From an uncultured Bacteroidota bacterium (GTDB lineage: Bacteria > Bacteroidota > Bacteroidia > Flavobacteriales > Flavobacteriaceae), in NCBI GenBank assembly GCA_902523635.1, contig CABZAE010000005.1, forward strand, positions 1 to 64,000: DNA of 64,000 nt, in the 5' to 3' direction. Made by a program: the position numbers and the translations under genes. Positions 46,725 through 56,074 of the stretch are shown one piece after another. The notes beneath the pieces were generated by a model. It saw only the letters and a program-made list of their open reading frames with translations. It had not been told where the DNA came from and ran no database searches. The first letter of the stretch is position 1, and every line of letters starts with the position of its first letter.

Positions 46725-48386
46725 TTACAATGATATTCCTCTCTTCCAAGGTATAAAATCATTTTGACCTAATTGACGAGCACAAACAATTTTTTTTCCA
46801 CTAGCCACATCAGTTATGTATTTTAATAGTTTCTCTCCACAACTTTCGACTGTTTCCTTTCCATCTATAATATCGCCCGAGTTAAAATCTATAATATCGT
46901 TCATATCATTAAAAAGGGATGTGTTGGATGAAATTTTTATAACTGGAACAGCAGGGTTTCCGGTTGGTGTTCCCAATCCAGTAGTAAATAAAATAAGATT
47001 AGCACCAGAAGCCACAATTCCTGTCGTAGATTCTACATCATTTCCTGGCGTACACAAAAGGTTTAAACCTTTTTTTGTTAATTGTTCAGTATAATCCAAA
47101 ACATCAACTACTGGAGAAGTGCCTCCCTTTTTTGCAGCCCCTGCAGATTTAATAGCATTAGTAATTAAACCATCTTTAATATTTCCTGGTGAAGGATTTG
47201 CATAAAAGCCTGACCCTAGAGCTTCTGCTTTCGCATTGTAAGTTTTCATTATTTGTACAAACTTCTTAGCCTTATCAAGTTCCAGACAACGATTAATTAA
47301 GTCTTGTTCTATTCCGTGGAGTTCAGGAAATTCTGAGATAATTACTGAGCCACCTAATGCAACTAATAAATCTGAAAAATATCCTACAGTTGGATTTGCA
47401 GTAATTCCTGAGAAACCATCTGATCCACCACATTCCAATCCTACTACTAAACTATGCAATGGTTGAGGAGTTCTTTCTGTTTTATTAGCTTCGACAAGAC
47501 CGATAAAAGTTTTTTTTATAGCCTCAGCAATAAATTGTTTTTCAGATTTAATTTTCTGTTGTTCTAAGTAGAACAAAGGTTTTGATTTACAAAATTTTAG
47601 CTTTTTTAATGATCTTTTGAGTAATGCAATCTGAGCGTGCTGACAACCAAGACTTAAAATTGTTGCTCCAGCCACATTGGGGTTATTAATATATCCAGCT
47701 AAAAGATTACACAAAGTTTTTGAGTCTTCTCTTGTACCTCCACATCCTCCATCATGGGTAAGAAAATAGATACCATCAACGTTTGGAAATAAGGGGTTAT
47801 TTTTTTTTCTATTGTTAAAATCTATTTCAATATCCATGAGTTGTTCAGCTGATGATCCTTTTTTGAAATGTTTAATCAAGTTTTCAAGATCATATGATCC
47901 TTGAGAATTATTTTCATAACCAAGTTCTTTGAGTATTGTCGCTTTGATAATTTCAACATTCCTGTTTTGACAAAAGACAAGGGGAATCACTAGCCAATTA
48001 TTTTCAGTTCCAACACTACCATTGGATCTTTTATATCCTAAAAAATTTTTATTTGAGAACTTGTCAACATTGGGTAATTTCCAGCAATAACTTTTTTTAT
48101 AATTATTAATGGAGAATTTTTGGATTTCATCTTTTATGTTATGTGTATTGATTGGTGAACCTTTTGTGATTGATTTTTGAGCTACACCAACCACAACTCC
48201 GTACATAATTATTTTATCGTTGAGGTTTAAATTTTGGATACTTAACTTGTGTTTTGATTTAACATCTCTAGTAATTTCGATTAAATCACCATTCACCTTA
48301 ATGTACGTCCCCTTTTTTAAATCTTCAAGAGCAACGATAACATTGTCTTTAGAGTGAATTTTTAATGTTTTTAATTTTGAATACAT
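46725..48386 (-). CDS. UxaA/altronate-dehydratase family enzyme, probable L-fuconate dehydratase
   Basis: A 553-residue protein with an N-terminal SAF-like domain (about 1-90) and a C-terminal UxaA domain. The conserved GYKRSNGSVGTENNW, GIYFLTHDGGCGGTREDS with metal-ligand cysteine, ILSLGCQHAQ, LVVGLECGGSDGFSGITANP and FTTGLGTPTGNPAVPVIKIS are all visible. The family dehydrates altronate, galactarate and related sugar acids with iron. As first gene of the fucose operon it is the only dehydratase available, so it likely converts L-fuconate to 2-keto-3-deoxy-L-fuconate, a role filled by an enolase-family enzyme in other bacteria. Full length, no missing cysteine. Confidence 0.8.
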   Translation of the reverse strand: MYSKLKTLKIHSKDNVIVALEDLKKGTYIKVNGDLIEITRDVKSKHKLSIQNLNLNDKIIMYGVVVGVAQKSITKGSPINTHNIKDEIQKFSINNYKKSYCWKLPNVDKFSNKNFLGYKRSNGSVGTENNWLVIPLVFCQNRNVEIIKATILKELGYENNSQGSYDLENLIKHFKKGSSAEQLMDIEIDFNNRKKNNPLFPNVDGIYFLTHDGGCGGTREDSKTLCNLLAGYINNPNVAGATILSLGCQHAQIALLKRSLKKLKFCKSKPLFYLEQQKIKSEKQFIAEAIKKTFIGLVEANKTERTPQPLHSLVVGLECGGSDGFSGITANPTVGYFSDLLVALGGSVIISEFPELHGIEQDLINRCLELDKAKKFVQIMKTYNAKAEALGSGFYANPSPGNIKDGLITNAIKSAGAAKKGGTSPVVDVLDYTEQLTKKGLNLLCTPGNDVESTTGIVASGANLILFTTGLGTPTGNPAVPVIKISSNTSLFNDMNDIIDFNSGDIIDGKETVESCGEKLLKYITDVASGKKIVCARQLGQNDFIPWKRGISL

Positions 48387-48407
48387 TAACTAAATTTATA
48401 TGCACAA

Positions 48408-48423
48408 ATTAGTAAAAACTAAT
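48408..48423. promoter_or_regulatory. Inverted repeat upstream of the fucose operon (possible operator)
   Basis: ATTAGT, four A, ACTAAT forms a perfect 6-bp inverted repeat, beginning 22 bases upstream of the first gene's ATG. Its position in the leader or promoter region fits a repressor site. No regulator gene is adjacent, and I do not see a second copy before the fucosidase gene. Confidence 0.3.
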
Positions 48424-48505
48424 AAATTACAGATTAAAACATAATATTTCATCTCTTCTTAATTTGTTTATTAGAATTTAGGTTAGTGAAGTAAAAAAAA
48501 TTAAA

Positions 48506-49024
48506 CTATAGATCTATTAGTTTATTTTTTATTTGTTTAACCCATTTTTTTATTCTTTGATCAGTTTGGTCCTGTTGATTATCTTCATCAATAACTAATC
48601 CGTAAAAAAGATCATCATTCATCAATCCAAGTGATTCATTAAATTCATAACCTTTATTTGGCCAATGACCAAAAACTTCTCCACCATTTTCCAAAACAAC
48701 TTTTGCTAGAATTCCAATTCCATCAACAAAATTATCGGGATATCCATATTGATCTCCAAGTCCAAAGAAACAGACTTCCTTTCCTGTAAAATCAATTTTT
48801 TTGAAGTCAGGAAAAAAGTCCTCCCAATCACTTTGTAGATCACCATCATACCATGTAGGAACACCAATTATGATTTTATCATAGCGATCAAAATCTTCAG
48901 GCTTAATTGTGAATACTTCAATGATATCTAATTCAATAGCTAATTCCTTGGTTATGAGACTAACCACCAGTTCTGTTATTCCTGTATCAGAGCCGTAAAT
49001 TAATGCTGTTTTTATATTATTCAC
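48506..49024 (-). CDS. fldA: Flavodoxin, long chain
   Basis: A 172-residue FMN protein. The phosphate-binding loop YGSDTGITELV is at about residues 10-20. The FMN-ring loops VPTWYDGDLQSDWEDF and GLGDQYGYPDNF are intact, with Trp and Tyr in the usual stacking positions. The long-chain insertion (GYEFNESLGLMNDDLFYGL) marks it as long-chain flavodoxin. It replaces ferredoxin as electron carrier when iron is scarce. It has its own near-consensus promoter, so it is a stand-alone gene between the fucose operon and the lipoprotein genes. Confidence 0.93.
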   Translation of the reverse strand: MNNIKTALIYGSDTGITELVVSLITKELAIELDIIEVFTIKPEDFDRYDKIIIGVPTWYDGDLQSDWEDFFPDFKKIDFTGKEVCFFGLGDQYGYPDNFVDGIGILAKVVLENGGEVFGHWPNKGYEFNESLGLMNDDLFYGLVIDEDNQQDQTDQRIKKWVKQIKNKLIDL

Positions 49025-49070
49025 TTTAATGTAAATATATCAGATTGGGACCGATTTAATAATAAAAATG

Positions 49071-49101
49071 CAAACCTAAATGATTTTCCAATTCAAACAA
49101 A
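49071..49101 (-). promoter_or_regulatory. Bacteroidetes-type promoter of the flavodoxin gene
   Basis: On the minus strand TTTG (49101-49098), exactly 19 bases, then TAGGTTTG (49078-49071): both boxes match the -33/-7 consensus. It lies 46 bases upstream of the flavodoxin ATG, leaving a leader of about 40 bases. Confidence 0.78.
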
Positions 49102-49150
49102 ATCGAAAAGAACAATTCTAAGTAACCTTATTATTTTTATTAAATAAATT

Positions 49151-50344
49151 TTATATCAAATTTGAATCAATTTTAACAGATTTCAAATGACTTTTTCCAT
49201 TTTTAGAAATGGTCCAAACTACAAACACCTCGTTTCCAACTATTTCCAGCTGAGGAACACCACTATTTCTCTCACCACTAATATTATCCACTGTAAAATG
49301 TTTTGAAATTGAACCATTAAAATCAACTTTTTTTAATCTCAAATACGAACCATTACTGTCATTTTCAATATAACTAACAATCACCTGATCATTATTCAGA
49401 AAATCAATATCAACCCTTCCAACTGGATCAAAATCATTTAATTTTATTGGATTATTAAAAGTTGAACCCAAATCATCAGAAAGTGCAACATTAACGGTCG
49501 GAATCCCTTTGGAAATCGTAAACCAAGCTACTGCTAGTTTATTTAAATTTGATATAACTTTAGGTCCATTAACTGGACATCCATTTATTTTCCAATTGTC
49601 ATTATTTACTGCTTTAGGCTTATCCCATTCACCTAAAATAGATTTTGTAATGTAAATATCTCTTATTTCATCTTCACTCCTATCTCTATAAACTACAATT
49701 GGACCCTCCGGTGAGTCAGTAATAGATGTTTGACAGCATTCGCAAGTCATGGCATCAAGTTCACGATCATTGACAATCTCTCCGTTCTGGGTTACTTGTG
49801 CAAAACGAATAGTCATTGGTTTGTGATTTCCGTCCATATCTTTAAAAATTGTATTTCTTCCATCTAACCATGTTAGAAAAAAACCACCTTTTTTGTCATT
49901 TTTAATACTAACAAAACCATGTTCAGCTTTTACACCCTCTTTATTTAATTTGAAGTTTGACCTTACAGTTTCTCCATTTATCTTGTTCAAATTCAGAATG
50001 ATATCATATTCGTATGTTCCATCTCCCGATTTTTGAAGATGGCTTGAAAGAACTAAGTCATCATTAATTGAATGAGTAGGAAAATCAGCCCAGTTAATAA
50101 ACCAATTACTTCCTTTTGCCAATGACATGGGTTTTGACCATTGATTGTTTATATACTGGGTGAATTTTAGGGTTGCATCATTATTATCATTTTTTGATAC
50201 CCAAGACAGTGATAATTTTTTTTCACTAGAGACTAAACTTGGTTGACCATTGTTATTATCGAAATCAAAAGGGATTTCTTTTACGGTCTTGTCTGTCTTA
50301 CATGAAATAATTAAAAAAAATGCAATTACGTAAAGTTTGTTCAT
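49151..50344 (-). CDS. Lipoprotein with a BNR/sialidase-like propeller and a CxCC motif, function unknown
   Basis: A 397-residue lipoprotein (signal then IISC, Cys15). Repeated short segments of Ser/Asn-rich strands ending in Trp (LSLSWVSKN, FLTWLDGRN, VAWFTISKG, VFVVWTISKNG) suggest a six-bladed propeller of the BNR or sialidase type. A DAMTCECCQTSI motif with three cysteines, followed by VVYRDRSEDEIRDIYI, is conserved in a family often labelled exo-alpha-sialidase, but sialidase catalytic residues are not obvious. The CxCC could bind a metal or form disulfides. The gene follows the TlpA gene after one base, so a partner thioredoxin acting on these cysteines is plausible. Function cannot be stated. 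Confidence 0.72.
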   Translation of the reverse strand: MNKLYVIAFFLIISCKTDKTVKEIPFDFDNNNGQPSLVSSEKKLSLSWVSKNDNNDATLKFTQYINNQWSKPMSLAKGSNWFINWADFPTHSINDDLVLSSHLQKSGDGTYEYDIILNLNKINGETVRSNFKLNKEGVKAEHGFVSIKNDKKGGFFLTWLDGRNTIFKDMDGNHKPMTIRFAQVTQNGEIVNDRELDAMTCECCQTSITDSPEGPIVVYRDRSEDEIRDIYITKSILGEWDKPKAVNNDNWKINGCPVNGPKVISNLNKLAVAWFTISKGIPTVNVALSDDLGSTFNNPIKLNDFDPVGRVDIDFLNNDQVIVSYIENDSNGSYLRLKKVDFNGSISKHFTVDNISGERNSGVPQLEIVGNEVFVVWTISKNGKSHLKSVKIDSNLI

Positions 50345-50345
50345 T

Positions 50346-50822
50346 TTATAATGATTTCAATTGATTAATGATTTCTTCAGAGTCCCATTTGGTGACACCA
50401 ATAATTGTTTTAATTTTTTTTCCTTTCTCATCATATACAAAAGATGTTGGCAAAGAATAAACTCCAACAATTTCATTTGATTTTTTTGATTTAAAAAAAT
50501 TCAAATTAAATTCTCTTGATGTTGTAAAATCAAGAATTTTATCCATGTTTTCATCAGAAACCAGCACAAAGTTATAAATCTGTGAAAGTTTTTTTTGAGC
50601 ATTTTCAATTTCTGGCATTTCTTTGATACATGGTCCACACCAAGTTGCCCAATAATTAATTATTGTTTTCTTTCCATACAAAGATTTGGGTTCCAAGATA
50701 TTATTGTTTAAATCAAAAATTACCGATTTATTTTGAAGTAAAGCCAGATCAGATAAATTATTACTTTTCTCTTGGCAAGAAAAAAAATGTAATAAAAAAA
50801 AACAACAAATAATTTTTTTCAT
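50346..50822 (-). CDS. TlpA-family thiol-disulfide oxidoreductase, lipoprotein
   Basis: A 158-residue lipoprotein (HFFSC, Cys16) with a thioredoxin fold. The redox motif is WATWCGPCIKEMPEIE, followed by the cis-Pro loop VYSLPTSFVYDEKG. It acts in the periplasm, most likely as a reductase kept reduced by DsbD (encoded at 23602). Downstream by one base lies the CxCC lipoprotein gene, and upstream by six bases the large metalloprotease gene, so it may be specific for one of them. Confidence 0.88.
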   Translation of the reverse strand: MKKIICCFFLLHFFSCQEKSNNLSDLALLQNKSVIFDLNNNILEPKSLYGKKTIINYWATWCGPCIKEMPEIENAQKKLSQIYNFVLVSDENMDKILDFTTSREFNLNFFKSKKSNEIVGVYSLPTSFVYDEKGKKIKTIIGVTKWDSEEIINQLKSL

Positions 50823-50828
50823 AATTAA

Positions 50829-53186
50829 TTATTCAGTAACCATTTTGAGATAAACATAGTGAGATTTAAACTTACTCAATGACTTTTTACTTTGTTTTTT
50901 AGCAAAATTAAAAATATCTTTTTTGGTTTGTAATAAATCAGTTTTGATTGTTAAACTTAAGTTTCTTTGATTAAGTAAAAATTCTAGTCTTTCAACAAAA
51001 TAAAGTTGTATTCCCCTTTGAAATAGATCGGGTTGTGGTATTGTACTATAAAAGTCCTTGTACAATGAATTTAAAATTTGTTTTACTGAAATTCCCTTTC
51101 CTTTGAGTGTTCGGTAAGAAGATTGGATTCTGTTTAATTTTGAAACAGAAAGTAAACGATCAATAGCACCTTTTTGTATGTTGTGAAAAACAGAAATAAC
51201 ACCCTCCCCTTTGATTTGAGAAACTAGATCCGGTTCCATTAACCAGGACTGAGTTTCCCAGAGGTTTGTTTTCAAAAAATTTAGAGCTTCTTTTTGTTTA
51301 TCATAATTGACATTCAAAAATCTGGTTACATTTTTTTGGTTAAAGTTATGAGGTGTGTCATTAATTCCTCCAATAATTGAATGAACATGATAAATGTAAC
51401 GTCTGTAGACACTAATCATTTCATCATACAGCTCATTTAAATCATCATAATTACCATTTGGTTCAGTAGTCCAGTTAATAAGGTTTTTCGAAACAAATTT
51501 TAAATTTTTTAATCCATAAAAACTAGCTTTAATTGGATCATCTCCTATGTCTTCAGTTTTTGAGTCGGGATCGTTTCCGTATCCACCAAACATATACAAA
51601 GGGTTTAACGATTTATCATCAACAATTTTTTTTAAAATTTCTTTTTCTTCTTCAGAACTTTTGTTGTAGAACCTATACCCCCATTCTATCGAATAGTTAT
51701 CATAAGGACCCAGTTTTCTAATATATCTAATATCTTGATCTCCAGGCTGGGCAACATAATTATAGCGTGCATAATCCATAATAGTGGTTGCAATTCCAAA
51801 TTTTTGGGTAAAAGATCCTGATCTTAATGAATCTACTGGGTATGCACTACTAGCCTTCATGTTGTGTGGTAAACCAAGAGCATGTCCAACTTCATGTGAA
51901 ATGACTCTTCTCATCATTTCTCCAATTTCTTCTTCAGGTGTATTGAGTGATCTTGCCTTGGGATTGGATGCAGCAGTCTCTAATAAATATCTATTTCTAT
52001 ATGATCTTAAATGATTATGATACCATATGATGTCACTTTCTAAAATTTCTCCTGTCCTGGGATCAGAAACACTTGGACCAACTGCATTTCGAGTTGTTGA
52101 GGCAACATATCTAACAGTTGAATATCTAATATCTTCCGGACTAAAATCTGGATTTTCATAAGGAGATGGTGGATCCTTCGCAATTATGGCGTTTTTAAAT
52201 CCAGCTTTTTCAAAAGCACTGTTCCAGTCCTCAATTCCAAGTTTAAAATATTTTCTCCATTTTATTGGAGTTGCAGGATCCAAATAATAAATAATAGGTT
52301 TGACAGGTTCTACCAACTCACCCCTCAAATACTTTTCAATGTCAGATGGAACTAATCTCCATCTTCTTACAATTTTATAATTGTCAGATTTTAATTTTGG
52401 TGAGCTGTAATTAATCTTTTCAAGTGTGAACCAGCCTACACGTTTATCCTCATACCTAACTTGCATGGGATCATCAGGTAAACTCACAATTGAATGGTTA
52501 ATCTGAAAACTAAATGTTTTGGTTGAATTTTCACGTGGAGCTTTATTTACATTGAATGTAAGTGTATGTAAAATTTCGGTATTATTTGGAAAACTTCTGG
52601 CAGAATCAATAAAACTTCTTTTTTTATCAATTCCACCAATTTTATAATTTTCTTTCTCATATGACCGAATAATATTAAAACCGGGTGAATCAGACATAAA
52701 ATAGTCTGTAACATCAAATAAATATCTGTCCTTTTCTATATTTTCAATTTGAAATGCTGCCAAAATAGGTTTGAAATTATTTTGCTTAACACTAATTGAA
52801 ATAGGATCATTGGCTTCAGCAATGTTTGTAAAACTAACTTCTTTCAAAAGAATTTTATTTTCCATTTTTTCAAACATAACAACACGCTCAGATGTTTTAG
52901 AACCTGCATTGAGATAACCTGAATAATTGGATGGCAACTGAGAAAACCGTGTTACGATAAGAAGTTCCTTGTCTAATAATTTTTTATCGATTTCGAAAAA
53001 TAATTTATTTTTAACTGATAGATGAGTATTGATTAAACCCAAGTTTGATTTCATATTTTTTATGATTGAATCAATTGGTTTCAATTTGCTATTCTGTTGA
53101 GAGTAGATCTGAGTAAATAATGGGTAAATTATTATTGCTGAAATAACAAATACTATTTTAAATCTCTGTTTCATACATATATCCAA
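50829..53186 (-). CDS. Secreted zinc metalloprotease (HExxHxxGxxH, DUF5117/5118-type)
   Basis: A 785-residue exported protein: signal peptide to about residue 30, then a prodomain-like region. The metzincin-type zinc site HEVGHALGLPHNM is near residue 430, followed by a TIMDYARYNY segment with the Met-turn. Flanking domains correspond to DUF5117, DUF5118 and DUF4953, a combination common in Bacteroidetes secreted proteases. It probably cleaves extracellular or periplasmic proteins. The start could be the ATG at 53186 or the next one four codons on (MKQRFK). It follows the M16 peptidase gene by one base, so the two are co-transcribed. Confidence 0.88.
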   Translation of the reverse strand: MDICMKQRFKIVFVISAIIIYPLFTQIYSQQNSKLKPIDSIIKNMKSNLGLINTHLSVKNKLFFEIDKKLLDKELLIVTRFSQLPSNYSGYLNAGSKTSERVVMFEKMENKILLKEVSFTNIAEANDPISISVKQNNFKPILAAFQIENIEKDRYLFDVTDYFMSDSPGFNIIRSYEKENYKIGGIDKKRSFIDSARSFPNNTEILHTLTFNVNKAPRENSTKTFSFQINHSIVSLPDDPMQVRYEDKRVGWFTLEKINYSSPKLKSDNYKIVRRWRLVPSDIEKYLRGELVEPVKPIIYYLDPATPIKWRKYFKLGIEDWNSAFEKAGFKNAIIAKDPPSPYENPDFSPEDIRYSTVRYVASTTRNAVGPSVSDPRTGEILESDIIWYHNHLRSYRNRYLLETAASNPKARSLNTPEEEIGEMMRRVISHEVGHALGLPHNMKASSAYPVDSLRSGSFTQKFGIATTIMDYARYNYVAQPGDQDIRYIRKLGPYDNYSIEWGYRFYNKSSEEEKEILKKIVDDKSLNPLYMFGGYGNDPDSKTEDIGDDPIKASFYGLKNLKFVSKNLINWTTEPNGNYDDLNELYDEMISVYRRYIYHVHSIIGGINDTPHNFNQKNVTRFLNVNYDKQKEALNFLKTNLWETQSWLMEPDLVSQIKGEGVISVFHNIQKGAIDRLLSVSKLNRIQSSYRTLKGKGISVKQILNSLYKDFYSTIPQPDLFQRGIQLYFVERLEFLLNQRNLSLTIKTDLLQTKKDIFNFAKKQSKKSLSKFKSHYVYLKMVTE

Positions 53187-53187
53187 A

Positions 53188-55995
53188 TTAATTTAATAAT
53201 ATAGGCTCTCCAAAACCTAATTCTTTCAATCTTCTAAACTGAGTTTTTGCATCACCTACAACAACCCAAATTAAGTTTTTGGGATTAACATATTTATTTG
53301 CCAATTTTTTTATGTCCGAAATTGTTATTTCTTCAATAGTCTTTTTTCTGTAATCTAAATAGTCCAAATTCATGTTATAATTTGAAATATTTGAAAGCAT
53401 AGACATTTTGGCATAAGAAGTTTCAAAAGCCCTGGCTGAGCTTTTAAGTAAAAAACTTTTTGTTGTTTTAAGATCATCTTGATTAAAAGTGGATGGATAT
53501 TCTTCTAAAATTTCTTTTATCAATTGCAAAGACTCTAGTGTTACATTGGTTCTTACTTGGGTAAAAATAGAAAAGGGTCCCTTTGCTTTTGTTCCAGTAA
53601 AACTAGAATTAACTCCATAAGTGTAACCTTTGGATTCTCTCAATTCTTGTGTTAGTCTTGATGCAAAACCGCCTCCTCCTAAAATATAATTCATTACAGT
53701 AGCAGGATAAAAGTCATCATCATTAATTGAAAGAGCTAACGAGCCAACTCGAATAATAGATTGTTTCGCATTAGGAACATCATAAAAATAAATTGAAGGG
53801 GTTTTAAGATTTGTTGTTTTTTCAGATTCAGGAATATAGATATTTTTAGCACTCCAATTTGACTCCAAAGATTTTAATGATTTTGAAACCTCATATTTAT
53901 CTATGTCACCAACAACTAAAAAACTTGTCACGGTTGGCGATAAGAATTCATTATAAAACATTTCCACATCTTCTAATTTAATTTCTTCAACATCGTTTAT
54001 TGATCCAATTATATTTTTAGACCTGATGTTGCTTTGTCCATAAATTAATTCATTAAAAAGGTTCCTAGATATAGAATTTGGGTTGGCTTGCTGCTGCACC
54101 AAGGTTGAAACAATAGACTTTTTGATTAATTCAAACTCTCTAACATCAAAACGTGGTTCTAAGATCATTTCCTCAACAATTGCTAAAGTTTTTCTGTAAT
54201 TTTTAGATAATGTGTTTACTACTATCGTTATTCCCTCCTTGTCTGAACTAAAAGAAATTGTTGAGCCTAGATCTTTTATTTCTTGTTGAAGTTCCTCTGT
54301 ATTTTTATTTTTTGTTCCTTTATTCATTAGTCTTGCGGTAAGATAAGAAAGACCAATTTTATTTTCCTTCTCATGTAATTGCCCTCCTTCAATGTAAATA
54401 TTTATTCTAACCAAGGGAACCTCAGAGTTTTCAATTCCAGAAACCTTCATTCCATTATTGAGTTCAAATCTGTAAATTTCAGGAACCCTAATTATTGGTT
54501 TATTTCCATATGGTGGTTCCTGAGTCCTGTCAATTTTCGATGGTGTTTTTTTGAATTCAACAACTGTCTCCGTATCGAAATCAATTTCATAGCCTTGAAT
54601 TATTTTTTCTTCACTGATTTTAGCCAATAATGAATTTTCTACAGCCAAATCGGTTTTATTTTTGGGAACAAAACTAGTTGTTAAAAAAGGTCTTCCCTTA
54701 ATGTATTTCTCATAAACTCTGTTAACATCTTTAGTTGTTACTGAAAGTTTATTGTTAATATCAACATTTATGAAACCTGGATTCCCAGTAAATGTATTGT
54801 AATAAGCCAAATTTGTTCCTTTACCCAATACGCTAGAGAGTCGAGAGTAAAAATTGGTTTCTTGTTCAGCTTTAATTCGATTTAAATCTTTTTCGGATAT
54901 ACCATTTTCCTCAAAAATCTTGAAAGCTTTAATTATACCGTTTTTCACATCATTTAAGTTAATATTTTTGAATGCTCTAACTGATATTTGTGTGTTTCCT
55001 GCTAGTTCGTAATTGTTGTCAGACATTCTAACACTGGATGTTAGTTTTAAATCATCAATCAAAATTTTATTTAAAAAGGCAGACTTTCCCTCAGACAAAA
55101 AAATTGATAAGACATCCAGAGCGTAGGAATCTGGATGATACTGTTCAACTGTTGGCCAAACCATTGTCAAAAGAGGTTGTCTGGCAAAGTTATCCTCATA
55201 ATAGTAATTTTTATTTTTTTCTAGATTTGCTGGCCATTTTTTCTGTTTAACAATATCATCTCCTCTGGGTATTTCATCAAAATATTTAATCACCCATTCT
55301 TTTGCTTTTTTTGTGTCAAAGTCACCAGAAATTACAAGTGTAGAATTATTTGGAACATACCATTTTTTAAAAAATCGTTTGACGTCGTCTAGCGTTGCGC
55401 TTTGTAAATCTTCTAGTGAACCTATTACTTGCCAGCTATAAGGATGACCATCCGGATATAAATTCTTACCTATAACATATTGGTTGTGCCCGTATGGTCT
55501 ATTATCCACACTTTGTCGCTTTTCATTTTTAACAACTTGTTTTTCCTTTTCTAGGACTGGGTCAGTTACGGTATTAATGAACCATCCTAATTTATCTGCT
55601 TCAGCCCAAATCATCTTTTCTAAGGCATCATTGGGTACGGTTTGAAGATAATTTGTTCGGTCAGGGCTTGTTGATCCATTTGCTCCTGACCCTCCTATCC
55701 TTGCACTCATTTTATCCAATCCACCTTTACCTAGATTTTCTGATTCAAGAAAAAGTAAATGCTCAAATAGATGTGCAAATCCTGTTCTACCTTTTTCTTC
55801 TCTTGAAGATCCAACATGAACCATAAGTTCAACAGCAACAATCGGGTCAGATTTATCTATGTGAAAAACTACGTCTAATCCATTTTCTAACTCAAACTTT
55901 TCAAAATTTACTTTAAAATTATTTGATCTTTGATTCTTATTACATGATACAATAACAAAAAATACACTAAACAATAGAATTTTAAATGTTTTCAT
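53188..55995 (-). CDS. M16 family zinc peptidase (insulinase/PreP-like), lipoprotein
   Basis: A 935-residue lipoprotein (FVIVSC, Cys18) with two M16 halves. The first half has the inverted zinc motif HLFEH (residues 75-79) in RTGFAHLFEHLLF, and the second half (from about residue 500) has the M16C pattern without the zinc site (GLSYLTARLMNKGTKN). The family degrades peptides inside a closable chamber. A secreted location next to the metalloprotease and a symporter suggests stepwise breakdown of peptides outside or in the periplasm. It is the third gene from dctA on this strand. Length and both halves are complete. Confidence 0.93.
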   Translation of the reverse strand: MKTFKILLFSVFFVIVSCNKNQRSNNFKVNFEKFELENGLDVVFHIDKSDPIVAVELMVHVGSSREEKGRTGFAHLFEHLLFLESENLGKGGLDKMSARIGGSGANGSTSPDRTNYLQTVPNDALEKMIWAEADKLGWFINTVTDPVLEKEKQVVKNEKRQSVDNRPYGHNQYVIGKNLYPDGHPYSWQVIGSLEDLQSATLDDVKRFFKKWYVPNNSTLVISGDFDTKKAKEWVIKYFDEIPRGDDIVKQKKWPANLEKNKNYYYEDNFARQPLLTMVWPTVEQYHPDSYALDVLSIFLSEGKSAFLNKILIDDLKLTSSVRMSDNNYELAGNTQISVRAFKNINLNDVKNGIIKAFKIFEENGISEKDLNRIKAEQETNFYSRLSSVLGKGTNLAYYNTFTGNPGFINVDINNKLSVTTKDVNRVYEKYIKGRPFLTTSFVPKNKTDLAVENSLLAKISEEKIIQGYEIDFDTETVVEFKKTPSKIDRTQEPPYGNKPIIRVPEIYRFELNNGMKVSGIENSEVPLVRINIYIEGGQLHEKENKIGLSYLTARLMNKGTKNKNTEELQQEIKDLGSTISFSSDKEGITIVVNTLSKNYRKTLAIVEEMILEPRFDVREFELIKKSIVSTLVQQQANPNSISRNLFNELIYGQSNIRSKNIIGSINDVEEIKLEDVEMFYNEFLSPTVTSFLVVGDIDKYEVSKSLKSLESNWSAKNIYIPESEKTTNLKTPSIYFYDVPNAKQSIIRVGSLALSINDDDFYPATVMNYILGGGGFASRLTQELRESKGYTYGVNSSFTGTKAKGPFSIFTQVRTNVTLESLQLIKEILEEYPSTFNQDDLKTTKSFLLKSSARAFETSYAKMSMLSNISNYNMNLDYLDYRKKTIEEITISDIKKLANKYVNPKNLIWVVVGDAKTQFRRLKELGFGEPILLN

Positions 55996-56074
55996 GACTA
56001 TTTAATTTTATTAAAAAGTATAAATAAATACATCAAATAGCCAAATTTCTTAGAATTAATCATTAAAATTACGT

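Noticed and set aside
48480-48505. Terminator after the flavodoxin gene
   Set aside because: TAGATCTA is a short palindrome, and the nearby T-run is separated from it; the stem is too weak to call a terminator.
49151-50344. True sialidase function for the CxCC lipoprotein
   Set aside because: Propeller-like repeats are present, but the catalytic arginine triad and nucleophile pattern of sialidases are not obvious.
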